From positions 12,090,927 to 12,154,926 of the forward strand of contig NW_024037063.1 in the NCBI RefSeq assembly GCF_015706575.1: DNA of 64,000 nt. The letters are read 5' to 3'. Numbering within the stretch: position 1 is the first letter of the stretch; each line of letters begins with the position of its first letter. Below, piece after piece: positions 32,881 through 44,807 of the stretch. The DNA is from Patiria miniata (taxonomy: Eukaryota > Echinodermata > Asteroidea > Valvatida > Asterinidae). A program made the position numbers and the translations under genes. The notes beneath the pieces were generated by a model that saw nothing but the letters and a program-made list of their open reading frames with translations, was not told the origin of the DNA and did not search any database.

Positions 32881-35800
32881 GTACGCAGGTTTGTACACTG
32901 AAAACATATTGGTCGTTCCAGTTCATATTGTTATTCTCGGGTGTATGGTTTCACGGTGGCACGGTAGGCCTATGATTATAGTACACGTAGGCCTGCATAT
33001 TACAGTGTACATGTATGTGGATGAGGCACATAACTGAAATGACATGTCTAAGTTGGTTTTATTTGCACAATAGCACGTTCCGTGAAGCGTTCATTGATTG
33101 ATTGTGCCTATGCTGAAATTATGTCCTACACCTTGTGAGTGACTTGATTCACAAAACATGTTTATAAGAGCAACACTTCGTTGTAGATTTCATTCCACTA
33201 AGGTTCAAGTGTACTTGAGACCATAAACTTGAAAATTGGGAGTCGCTATACCTAAAGGCATATAAATTGTGCATACTTTGTCATGCTAAATGCTATATTT
33301 CTCCAGGATGAAAACGATAAATTAAAGCTAATTTGAAAATTCAGTCTGCAAGTACTTGAACTCAACTTTTTTCTGATTGAAGAATAGACAAATATAATTA
33401 TGTAAGTTGCTGATATTTAACATGGTACGACTAGGCTAATGATGATGAATGACTGAAAACGTGCATTACATTCTCTTGAGTTTTACGGCCAAGTATTAGT
33501 GAATAAAGAATAAATCAGAAAAAAAAACTTCTGAAAAGATCATGTCATTAATGTAAGTTTTAAGAGCTAAGTATGCTGTACTGAACTTTCTCGACATCCA
33601 AATACATTATGTATGTACGCTTTCCACACTGATACCAAACACGGGTAACTCGAGGGAGGACCAAGCTATTACACTTGAACAAGATTGGAATACTGGCAAC
33701 TGATTGTACTCCTTCATGCCTTGTGAGTTGATTATGATGTGTAAACATACATATGCAGACATAGTAAAGTCTGTCGCGAGCCAATGTGGCCCATCAGGCC
33801 GGCGTTTATCTCCGGTTTCAGTAGCATGAAACGACCGAGAATATTTCTGTCCCCCCCCCCCCGGATGGGATGTTAGTCCGTCGCAGGTTACTCCCTAATG
33901 TCGGTACCCATTTATACTCCTGTGTGGAGAGAGGCAAGTGGGGGTGAAGTGGCTTGCCCAAGGACAAAACATATGACCAGCAGCTGGATTCGAATCCTCG
34001 ACCCTCTAATCATGAGTCACGAACCCTAACCACTTAAACACACTCCACATACATAATCAACTTTAAATCATCATTTGGAGCAAACTAACGCTTAATTAAG
34101 ATCATTAATAAACCTTAAATAACTAATAAATAAATTCAAGGAAGAGCGTTATATTTAATTATGAATATTTACATACAAAAGTAATAGTGAAAAGAGAATA
34201 AAGGTTTTCCTTCTGTAACATCAGTGGTACCATAACAGAAAGCAAACTTTACAAAGAATGCTCACTCAGCATTTGGGGAATGGAATAAACTCCATTATTT
34301 CCTTGGGCAAAGATTTTCGGGTAGAAAATTTTCTGATATGTTAGGTCTATAATTGTCAGACATCCTTTTGTGCTATTTTTATGCCATTTAGAATTTAAAA
34401 TTTTAGGCTTTTGTGGAAATTCAATACAACCATATATAGTATATTACATTATGTGAACTTCAACCTTGGCCTGACCTTGACCGAGGCCGCCAAACCGGGC
34501 ACCCCTCGAGAATATCGTACAGGGATCTATCAAATTTGGTGCTTTAATCTGGCGTGTCACGATGTTGTCCAAAATTAGCTCTAAGCCACTGGACTACATG
34601 TCGTCCTTAGCCTCGTTTCGTTTCGTTTCCCTTTGTTGTTTTGCTTTGTATTTTTTAGGCTAAGACACAAATTTGTGTTTAAAAATAGTCACGCATTTTC
34701 TCTACCGTTCTCATCGATTGCATAATATTTATTAATCACATTAAATCCCAGGATAGTTTTCAAATTAATATCTGTTTTAAATTTTTTTTACGTGAACAGA
34801 ATATATATCGTTTCACCGTAATGGTTACACTTACCTTCGGTGCTTGTCTAATCAGAATTTTTTAAACTAAAAAATGTATAAAATGAGTTTTCATGTTTTA
34901 TAGACACTGGATGACATTCCAAAACGAAAGGTGCTCGAAACAGAAAGCCTGATCTTTGAAATTCAGAAAGAAACTCAATACTCACATGGAATACAATTAT
35001 CCTGTCTTGGCGCATGAAACATCGGATGGTTTGGCCAGATCGGATCACAGGAAACGAGTGAAAAATCCTGGTATTTCAGATCAAAACGACGCAGTCACGA
35101 AAAGACAAATCATATTTATACACTTTCGGCATTGGTGTGGGAAGTCCCTCGAGTTTACCAACTTGTATGACACAAACACAAGGTATAATGACTTGTTGTG
35201 CTTGCCCACCACCCAAAGCGTTAACAAAATAAATAATTCGATACTACCGTTCTGTTAAAAAAAACCGAAAGAACCTCACTTTGCACTCTCTTTTGTGGCG
35301 CATGTATGAGGGCGCTATATAGTCTGTGTTTGCCAAGTTTATCTATAATTTATTAACTGAATAGTTCGTTAGTTTATATTTCCACAAATAAAATCAATGG
35401 CAGTTGCATCCCAATAGAATTTTAAGTTCGGACATAATTGTATCTGAGGAAAATGACTGAATTTGGTCCCGGTAGTAGTTTTAGTCCCAGGCTGGATTGC
35501 TTTTCAACGTATTTGGCGAGCCCGGTCAGGAAGCCGAAGCAGCTTAAGGCGCTATCAACAAGATGAATCAAATGCTGTCTTGGGAATTTTGGCACTCAGA
35601 CCTGAGAAAATCAGAGTATTCCACACGGTCAAGTATTAAAAGAACATAGCTAGTGAGGTATTCTCGGAATGGCTCGGGTCGAGTGCCAAAATCCCCAAAC
35701 AGAATATATTCTTCCATTTATCATGGTGTGAAGTGGAGGAATGTCGGTTGGCTTCATGGATTTAACAGTTTCAAAAGTGATTACGTTTCGGGAAACTATC

Positions 35801-35970
35801 ACCACAACCATTCTGATACCCCCCCCCATAAAAAAAAGAAATTGAAAGTGTACGGTGGAATTGCTGATGTGTATTGGAATACTAAACAAGATATGAGATA
35901 ACTTATCTTCATAAGTGATGATTCTTCTGAATTATGTATAACACTGTGTGAAAGATATCTTCCTAACCAC
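32879..35970. repeat. Duplicated block, copy B (uninterrupted)
   Basis: It is collinear with 60-137 plus 1797-1949 plus 3908-6785. It lacks the LINE and foldback insertions found in copy A, and so shows both empty target sites: GTGTAT at 32940-32945 and TTGTG at 33102-33106. It holds the same SINE and no convincing gene. Confidence 0.85.
33778..34050 (-). mobile_element. tRNA-derived SINE (copy B)
   Basis: It is the same SINE as at 4604-4866. The B box GGATTCGAATCC and the TATAAATGGGTACC body are retained, and the A box region is slightly degraded. Confidence 0.75.
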
Positions 35971-35979
35971 CATGAAGAT

Positions 35980-37150
35980 AGGTGAAATCTAAGCCTGAGG
36001 TTGCACAGTCAGGCGCGGATCAAGAGGGGAGTGGGGGTTTGAGGGTCAATCCCTCCCCCAGCTCTGACTCAAAATGTGTTTGTGTCATAGAAATACATTA
36101 AAAGTAATGTGCTCCCCCCCCCCCCCACCGCTGTTATGACACCCACAAACAATTCTGACAATATATAAGTAATAATATGTGCCTGTGCACAGAATGAGGT
36201 CTGTGCCAGGGGGGGTTAGGGGGTATTTCTATAATATCCTGTAATATCGTGTTTATGATCGTCGGATTGAAACAGCGCCCCATTGAAAGAATGGGACTCT
36301 GTCCGTGTCCGGCAACCAATAAAAAAGGAAATGCCCAAAAGTTATCCAAACTCCAGATTATGCATTTTAAGGGTCGCTACACCTGCATGTTGCAGGACGG
36401 TAGGATTTCGAATGCATCGAATCTCAGTGCTTGCCAAGCTTCACGTATTGCCACCACTGGCACAGCAAAGCCTGAAAGCCGACCAGTAATGGGGACTATA
36501 GGACAGTAACTACGCCGATCTACTTGCGATATTAAACCACCAGTTTGGATGAAATACGATTAATCATAAATTGCGGATGCTAGGTTTTTCTTCATTATTC
36601 TAACATTGAAATATAAACTGGGCATTTATTTCAAAATTTGCTCTTATCTCATTACAATTACCAATGTTTAATTCCTTCTCCCCAGTTTACTAGAAATTTG
36701 ACTCCAAATTTCAAGGCTTACATGGTTGCCAGTAAATTTAAGAGAACTATTGTTAATACAGGTTCGTTAAGAGGTTGATTTTTAATGCCAGATGCATTTT
36801 AATAAATGAAAAAAGGAAAAGAAAGAAACAAATCCTTTTCAAGTTAGGCAATTGCTAACATGTTCATACAGATCGCTTTTCTTTCAGAATTCATAAGAGA
36901 GGGGATAAGTTGTGTCCACAATGCAGGACTCCCTCTATGGGCGGGGTTGAGCGGGTCCGCCATGTTGGATTTAACCGTATACTCGTGCTTTTTACTTTGC
37001 ACGACATAACACAGTTGATATACTGAAACAGCTTGTTCTTTTTGTAAAAACAGGTTACCGTAAGTTGCCGACGACTATATGAGTTTGTAAAAGCTTTATA
37101 GTTATGAGCACAGGTTCTATGAAATACACAAACACCAATAATATTGTAAT
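35980..37150. other. Non-coding interval
   Basis: It contains a poly-C run (36114-36126) and a GC-richer stretch at 36240-36510. A plus-strand frame there (36249-36509) encodes a peptide with no recognisable motif. I do not call a gene. Confidence 0.4.
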
Positions 37151-37159
37151 GTATAATGG

Positions 37160-37193
37160 GAGAATTACTTCACAGTCATGTGAAGTAATTCTC
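37160..37193. repeat. Perfect 15-bp inverted repeat
   Basis: GAGAATTACTTCACA, a 4-base GTCA spacer, and its exact complement. It could form a hairpin in DNA or RNA, and may be the tip of a small MITE flanked by TGTAAT/ATTACA. Confidence 0.85.
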
Positions 37194-37229
37194 ATTAATT
37201 GATTGACTCAGTATTACATCCCATACAGT

Positions 37230-38495
37230 AGTCAATATCCGTCACCTGGACACAGTTTCATTTAATCACCATTACGCCAGAACCCTAAGTTTAAGGAATT
37301 CCCCTGTTCATGCTTTTCCTCGTATATGGAGTAATCTCCCAATCCACGTTAAGGACTCATTGATACTTGATTCATTTCAGTGTTTTAATCGTGAATTATG
37401 TGCTCATTTTATTGATGGTTAAATGCCTGTAATGTTTTGTCTATTTGTTGCTTTTGATCTAAATTGTGTTTTGGATATTGGTTGAGCGGGGAGGTTTGGC
37501 CGAGTCGGGATTCGGGCCCGGGACCTCTGTATTGCTGTTCCAGCGCTGGAACGGTAGTCCAGGGGTCTCGGGTTCGGGTCCTGGTTCGGTCAGATTTCTT
37601 TGCTCAACTAATATTCATTTCAAATTATACCAGTCAGTTTTCTTTCCTTCATGAATCATTTAATTTTTTTTTGTATAGAGTTCTCTAATTAACTTTTGGT
37701 TTGTTTGTTTGTTTGTTGGGGTGTTGGGCTGTTTGTCGTTTGTTTGTTTTTTGTTAATATGTTTTTTTGTGTGTTACGTTTGTACATGTATTAGACTGTT
37801 CATATAATTGTAATTTTGCTTGTCTGTTTGCATGTGTACGGTATCTGTTATGTTTTTTCTGTATGGTTTTATCTATTTGTTTTGATGCTTTTTTAACTCG
37901 TTTGTATGTTTCATTGCTTACTTGTTTATCACTCATTGTGTTTCTTACTGAATTATTTTATTTATGCTACTTTTTTATTTTCATTTAAATTCATTTACAT
38001 ATTTAGCAGATATTTATTTACCCATTTATTTATTCATATATATTACCCTCCATTATTATAGCATTTTTAATTTCCAGATTTATTTTTAACTTCTCATATT
38101 ACTTGTATTTAATAGTTATATTTTAAAGTTATTTCATGTTACCAACCTAGGATTGGATGAACAGGCTTTTGAGTCACAGTGTTTTCACTTTTGTTCATCC
38201 TGGCCATCTTAGATTGGATTGTCTTTACTCTGCTTGTTGAACTCCCTCCCACTTCCACTCTTCCCCAATCCGCTCCCCTTCTATACATTCCTCATCCCCA
38301 CCCCCATTTCTTCCCCATCTCATTCTTACCTACTGTACCTATACACATCTATTCTTTTTGATTGGTATTTATTACACAATTTATCTTTCATCTTGACTGT
38401 CCTTGATGTATGACATTTCTTACATTGTATGTACATGTACATGTTTGTATTTTGAATGTTTTGGCCGAATAAATAATAATAATAATAATAATAAA
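37230..38495 (+). mobile_element. 5'-truncated LINE with (TAA)n tail
   Basis: The plus strand encodes the final segment of a jockey/CR1-type pol: ARTLSLRNSPVHAFPRIW, then NLPIHVKDSLILDSFQ, ending in a TAA at about 37422. A long T/G-rich 3' UTR follows. The element ends in GAATAAATAATAATAAT at 38466-38492, the microsatellite tail typical of these LINEs. Upstream pol domains are absent. Confidence 0.75.
37481..37608 (+). other. tRNA-box-like segment in the LINE 3' UTR
   Basis: TTTGGCCGAGTCGGG resembles a pol III A box, and GGGTTCGGGTCC, about 75 bases on, resembles a B box. The segment is closed by inverted GTTGAGC/GCTCAAC and contains the palindrome GTTCCAGCGCTGGAAC. It could be a captured SINE head or a structured 3' UTR. 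Confidence 0.35.
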
Positions 38496-38680
38496 TGTCA
38501 CAGCTGTGGGCTAAAATGCACGTTACCCATAGTCAGATTTTAGTACATTATGCATGACACACTTTGAGACTCAATCACACGCAATGAACAGCCAGTTACA
38601 CTACAAAGCTTTTATTAAACGCTACTTCGTGATAGGTATTAAATCGAAGCTGCCCGAAATTGTAAAACTTAGTAAGTTAA

Positions 38681-39217
38681 AGATATAGTCCATCATTTGT
38701 AATTTGTGCATTTTGTTCGTTTGAAGCAACAAAAGTGTTCAAAATCTAATGAAGGATACTGAACAACTAACCTGATGAAATTTCAGCTCAGCTTCAGCTG
38801 TATATTTCGAGAAAAACAGCATTCTAGGATCTCAATTTCAAATCAAAAGTTGCTGAATCATGTTTTGAATTGGGCCTGAATTCAGCGTCCGAGACACGTT
38901 CACTGAGCCGATTGCAGCTATGCCATGTCGCGCACTGATCCGACGAATTATAGCAACCGCGCGCGCGTGTACGTCGTGCCAATGCTTGCGCGCGCTTCGC
39001 CGAATAACAAAACGAACTACTAATTTAAATTTTCTTACGGTGTTAAGACGCACCGTTGGAAAGGCCTTCTTTCGTTGATTTGTTCAAAATGACAGCTTGC
39101 CAGAAAGAATAATTTCACAGGGAGTTTAGTCCACTTACTATCTTTCAACCAAGTATGTTTTTCAACAATAATTACGCAAGTTACTTTTCGGATGGCTGCA
39201 AATGATGGACTATAGCT
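38681..39217. mobile_element. TTAA-flanked MITE 1 (Kolobok-like)
   Basis: The ends are AGATATAGTCCATCATTTG and its near-perfect inverse (AGCTATAGTCCATCATTTGC). TTAA lies on both sides (38677-38680 and 39218-39221). At 537 bp without a transposase it is non-autonomous. TTAA duplications fit Kolobok or piggyBac; an AG-starting end favours Kolobok. Confidence 0.8.
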
Positions 39218-39339
39218 TTAACCAGTTTGTATTTGCAAACATCACGAAAAAAATAAAAGGAAACATCAATTCATTTGATATATTTTTCAATGGAAAAGTG
39301 GGACTTAAGACAGCTATCTCAGTACAATTCACAATCCAC

Positions 39340-42300
39340 CAATAAAATACATGTATGTAGTGATCACTAGCTAGCTATAATATAATAAATGAGGATTTGC
39401 ATAACAAATAATTTGCAGCAAAATCCACGTCCATCCATAGCATAATTTCTTAAGGTAATCCGTTGAACGGCATTTTCCGCACAAGAAATTACCGTAAATC
39501 GTCCTGTGCTCGTATCCAGGTCCCATTTTCACTGCGCTGCTTAACAGACAGCGAAAAAGTTGTGCTTAGCAGAGTAGACAAATTTGCTAACCCTAAGCAC
39601 TATTTCACGGTCGCGCCTGCATGTAAATTTCTATTGTTACGTCACTAAGTTAAGCATATTTTTTACTCTGAGGTAAGCGTGCCTTTTGTTGTGGTTACTG
39701 CTGATGGTCTCAATGAAACAACCGGAGGCTCTCAGTCTCTTAGCAAGAAATCGTGTAATGAGCAGCGCCGTGAAATAGGTCCCAAGCATGTTGTGAAAAT
39801 AAAAGGACTCATAGCGTATATTTATGAGTCACGTTTCCGAGCACAATTTTGAATTACGTCTGTTCACAACTTTAAACGACTGAGCGCAACTGTAAAGTTT
39901 ATTTTAAGCATAACTAGTTAACAAACACTAAAACGCTAATCGTTTATAATAACACGTTCAATAAGTAATATTTCTCGATTATAATAACACACAAACATTG
40001 AACATTTCGATTGTTCCTATAGTAGTCTTCCAATACGCAATCCGTTGAAAGGTGTTTTTTCTGCCAAAAATCTACCAAATATAGTCTGGTGCTTGTCTTC
40101 AAACACCTTTTGAGACGTTTTCAAAGCCCATACACACACCGAGTCGCACATCTGACGAAATTATTGATCTATGTTAATAATCTACAGTTTTGAGTAACTA
40201 AACGATTGTGTAAAACTACTTATCTTCTTAATTTGAGAAGTTGTTAAATGATTATTCATCGAATAATACACGCGATTTTACGCGACTTCCAAATTGTAGA
40301 ACCAAGCATAATCCACAGCAAAAAAAATGTTTTTGTTTTGTAATAAAACTTATTTACGTTATCTTGTTTTGATGGCAAAGTTACTACTGATAGATGCTTT
40401 CTATTGAGTATAATGTCAATATTAATCTTTAGAAAAGATTGTTAAGCCTTACCAAAAGTTATTTAACTACTGTATTTTGTAATCATTAGATTTACATATA
40501 CATGTAACTATATAATCATTACTTCTATATTAATAGTTAAAATTGTAGTCGGTTATCTGAGTTATATTTTATCTAGAAAACAAAAGTAGTGATGACTAAT
40601 AAAGGAAATTAAATATTCAAAAATTAAATCACAGCGTAAGTGAAAGCTCAAATTAAGTACATCTACGTCCAAACTTTAAAAAATTGTCATCAACCGAAAA
40701 ACTACTCAAAACATGTAGCCTACTAACTCTTGTTATAAGAACACGTTACATTATTCATCGATTGAACACATTATTTGACGTTACTTCCAAATTGAAGAAC
40801 CAAGTAACAGCCAAAACTTGCTACTTTTTAATAAAACCTATTTACCTGCTTTATCTTGTTTAAATTATCGATCTACATTTATCTACAGTTTTGAGCGACT
40901 AAACGATTGTGTAAAACAAATAATGTGCCTGAATGAGAACCTTGTTAAATTAATTTGAGAACATTTTCAATTATTTATCGATTATACATACGATTTCACG
41001 TGACTTCCACATTTTAGAACCAGTTACACTTAATCCACAGAAAAGAAATTGTTGTTGTTTTTCAATAAACGTATTTAAGTTATCTTGTTTTGATTGCAAA
41101 GTTAAACTGGCAAAGTGGCAAAGTGTTTTCTCCATTTACATGCTTTCTACTGTATATAAACTCAATAATATCGTTTAGACAGATGTTTTTAGGCACTACC
41201 AGAAGTTATTTAACTATTGTTTAATTGTTAGATTTACACATACATGTAATTATACAATCATTACTTCTAAATTGTGTATTACTTTTATCTAATTCCCGAG
41301 GTAACACTGTAGTCGGTTGTCTGCGTAGTATTTTATTGTCTAGAAATAAACACGTATGTAGATTGATCACTATAATTATTTGAGTTTCAAAAAATAATAA
41401 AATTGCATCGTAAGTGACAATTGAGTACATCTACATCCACACTTCATGAACGCATTTTAGAAAATTATTAAACCGAATCTACCGTCAAGTTTTAGACTAC
41501 TAATCTACTAACATTAACATTGCAATAAAAGTTATTCACGTGCTTTTTAAATTTTTTTCTGATGGCAAAGTTTAACAAAGTGTTTTCTACTGGTAAATGC
41601 TTTCTTCTGTGTGAAATGTCAATAATAATCGTTTGGAAACATGGTTAGGCCCTACCAAAAGTGACTTTTTTTTTTTTATTACTTTTATTTAATTTTTAAG
41701 GTAAGATTGTACCCTACTCACATTTTATTATCCACCAAATATACACACAAGCAGTGATCACTGGCGCTAAAATTTAAAGCAACAAATGCCGTAACTCGTA
41801 CCTTAGGCCAAAAAAGTCTCTCGCTTTTGGTATGGAGCATGCCCAAAAAGTGGTGCGGCGACACGGCTTTTTTTTACCGTTTTTTTTACTTCAAATGTCG
41901 GCTGATGACTGCAAATGGTGCCCGACTAAACTTAGTGCAATATGAGAGTCCAGAGGGGCCACATAAAGCTTATACTCGATCGTAACCCCATCTCAAACAC
42001 GTAAAAATTGTGCAGCAGCAGGATTCCAGTCAAACCAGTGAGTTTGGCGATTTGGAGACATCATCTTTCATTGAAAACATCATTTTGCCGACGCGCATGG
42101 CTACGGCAACGCGCGCGCATACCAGAAACCGGAGACTTTTTTTCGGACTTAATAACACGTTAAGAAAAATCTACATTTACATTATGTGAATGGAGTTCAG
42201 AAAATTATTACACGAACAATTATGCAACATATTAAGCCTACTAATATACTTATTAGAGCACGTAAAATTATTCATCGAATGAACATAGGAATTAACGTTA

Positions 42301-43900
42301 CTTTCAAATCTGATAGATAAGTTTGTTTACGTGCTTTTATTTTGTTTTTAATGGAAAGTTAAAATAAGTATTTTCTACTGAAACATCTGTCCTACTGTAT
42401 AAATGGACAATATCAATCAGTTTTTTTGAAATTGTTACTTTAATCTAATTTTAAGGTATAATTCATTGTATTAACAGCTTATTTTCTACCAAACAAATAC
42501 ACGTAAGTAGTGATCACTAGCAATTCAATTGAAAGCAACAAATGCGTAACAAACAGCAAGTATCGTAACTCGTAGCTAAATACACGTAGTTGACAGCCAA
42601 TATTAAGTACATCTAAAGTAACACTTGATGACCGATCTTTTAACAATTATTACACTGATAAATACGCAACATATTTAGCCTACTAATCTACTTATCAGAA
42701 CACGTAAAATTATTCATCGCTCTTACAAATGATTTAAAGTTGCTTCCAAATCCAAGAGCTTAGTTACTCTTAATCCACAGCCAAAAGTTAGTAATTTAAT
42801 GAACACTTGCGATTTGGAGACATCATCTTTCATTGAAAACATCATTTTGCCGACGCGCATGGCTACGGCAACGCGCGCGCATACCAGAAACCGGAGACTT
42901 TTTTTCGGACTTAATAACACGTTAAGAAAAATCTACATTTACATTATGTGAATGGAGTTCAGAAAATTATTACACGAACAATTATGCAACATATTAAGCC
43001 TACTAATATACTTATTAGAGCACGTAAAATTATTCATCGAATGAACATAGGAATTAACGTTACTTTCAAATCTGATAGATAAGTTTGTTTACGTGCTTTT
43101 ATTTTGTTTTTAATGGAAAGTTAAAATAAGTATTTTCTACTGAAACATCTGTCCTACTGTATAAATGGACAATATCAATCAGTTTTTTTGAAATTGTTAC
43201 TTTAATCTAATTTTAAGGTATAATTCATTGTATTAACAGCTTATTTTCTACCAAACAAATACACGTAAGTAGTGATCACTAGCAATTCAATTGAAAGCAA
43301 CAAATGCGTAACAAACAGCAAGTATCGTAACTCGTAGCTAAATACACGTAGTTGACAGCCAATATTAAGTACATCTAAAGTAACACTTGATGACCGATCT
43401 TTTAACAATTATTACACTGATAAATACGCAACATATTTAGCCTACTAATCTACTTATCAGAACACGTAAAATTATTCATCGCTCTTACAAATGATTTAAA
43501 GTTGCTTCCAAATCCAAGAGCTTAGTTACTCTTAATCCACAGCCAAAAGTTAGTAATTTAATGAACACTTGCTTTACCTGCTTTACCTGCTTTATCATAC
43601 TTTTATTACAAGGTTAAACTTAGTTCATGTTTCCTACTGAATGAAATGTCAATATTGATCGTTTTGAAACAAAGTTGGGCCGTACCACAAGTTGCTGATA
43701 TACTGAGTAATCGTTATATTGACACATACTTATATATACTTACTTTCTATTTATCTGTTACTGTCATCTATTTTTGCTAGTTATCACTAGCAATTAAATT
43801 GAAAATGACAAATGTCGTATCTCGGAGCGAAATAATAGCCAGAATCAAGAACATCTACATTCAAACCTCATGGACGCTCTTTAAAAAAAAAGCCACTAAT
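39340..43900. repeat. Degenerate long-period tandem repeat field
   Basis: Shared landmarks recur: an AGTGATCACTAGC-like box (39358, 41751, 42511, 43273), an ATTATTCATCGA-like box (40252, 40752, 40976, 42271, 42711), and a TTTACGTGCTTT...TTGTTTT segment. Spacing is several hundred bases, 760 bp in the best-preserved part. I see no open frame; it behaves like an old satellite or a series of nested duplications. Confidence 0.7.
42047..43572. repeat. Two apparently identical 762-bp tandem copies
   Basis: The unit starting GCGATTTGGAGACATCATC at 42047 restarts at 42809 and runs to about 43572 with no difference that I could see. It is either a very recent duplication or an assembly artefact. Confidence 0.9.
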
Positions 43901-43909
43901 TTGAAGGGA

Positions 43910-44800
43910 TATAATTGGCATTTTGAAAGTTAGAGGCATATTTCTTAGACGTAATTTCGTTAATTAAAAGTATGTTTAACATTCGCTGCTCGATTTGTTT
44001 TTAAAGCTTACAGTGTAAAACGTTAAATTTTGTGTATGTCACAATTAGATAACCAGAGCTTCACTTATCTCATTTCAATGCTAGTTAAAATTGAAAAGGA
44101 CTATCTCTGCGTAGTTTATGTCTACAATTTTTTTTAATATAATTTGCTTATTAAGATAACGACAGGTGTATTAGTACTACACTGATGATTTTGAAATGAC
44201 TGACATACTTTGAAACATCTAAGCTTTCGATAAGACACATGTCTGGAATGTTGTGTTTTAATGGCATTTTACATAATTTACCTGCACAAAAACATCAGTA
44301 GTGAGGCTCAAAATAGCTTGAGATGAAACTGTCTACGGGAGGACAAATATGGTAGTCGATCTTTTTCTTCACTTTTACCAATATATATTCTTGTCCCGTT
44401 TAAGAATGTTAGGAGGCTGCTGTAGATAGAAAGCAAGTAACATAGAAAATGTCGTTGATAGAATAGTTCGGTTCCCGAAGCAATCAAAAGTGTACTATAT
44501 TTGTATTACAAAACATAAATTTGTTCTCATAATCAGACAATCAGCCCAAACAAAGGTTCTTCCTCAGACGAGAGACCATTCATATCAATATCACAGCTCA
44601 GGGTGTGTTTCGGAGGAAAAATACCGCCCAATGTTATTGAAAATTATGTTTGAGGTTACATCATGCAACAAAGATTATTTACTAGGGTGGTTCTTAAATT
44701 AGCAATTAAGTGGATAAACATTATTCCTCTTCAATGCCACTGTTAAACAAAAAAAAATACCCTTGAAATGTAAATGAAATCACTTCCAATTAAGTTGTTG
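43910..44800. other. Non-coding interval downstream of the ankyrin gene
   Basis: AT-rich; this is the presumed 3' UTR and downstream flank of the minus-strand gene ending at 44808. No RING-encoding exon or other coding sequence was recognised here. Confidence 0.4.
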
Positions 44801-44807
44801 TTACCTT

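Noticed and set aside
36249-36509. 86-codon frame with RYTCMLQDGRISNASNL
   Set aside because: GC-richer than its surroundings and superficially protein-like, but no family or splice signals could be matched.
38838-39053. 71-codon arginine-rich frame
   Set aside because: It lies inside the TTAA MITE and derives from its CGCGCG-rich interior.
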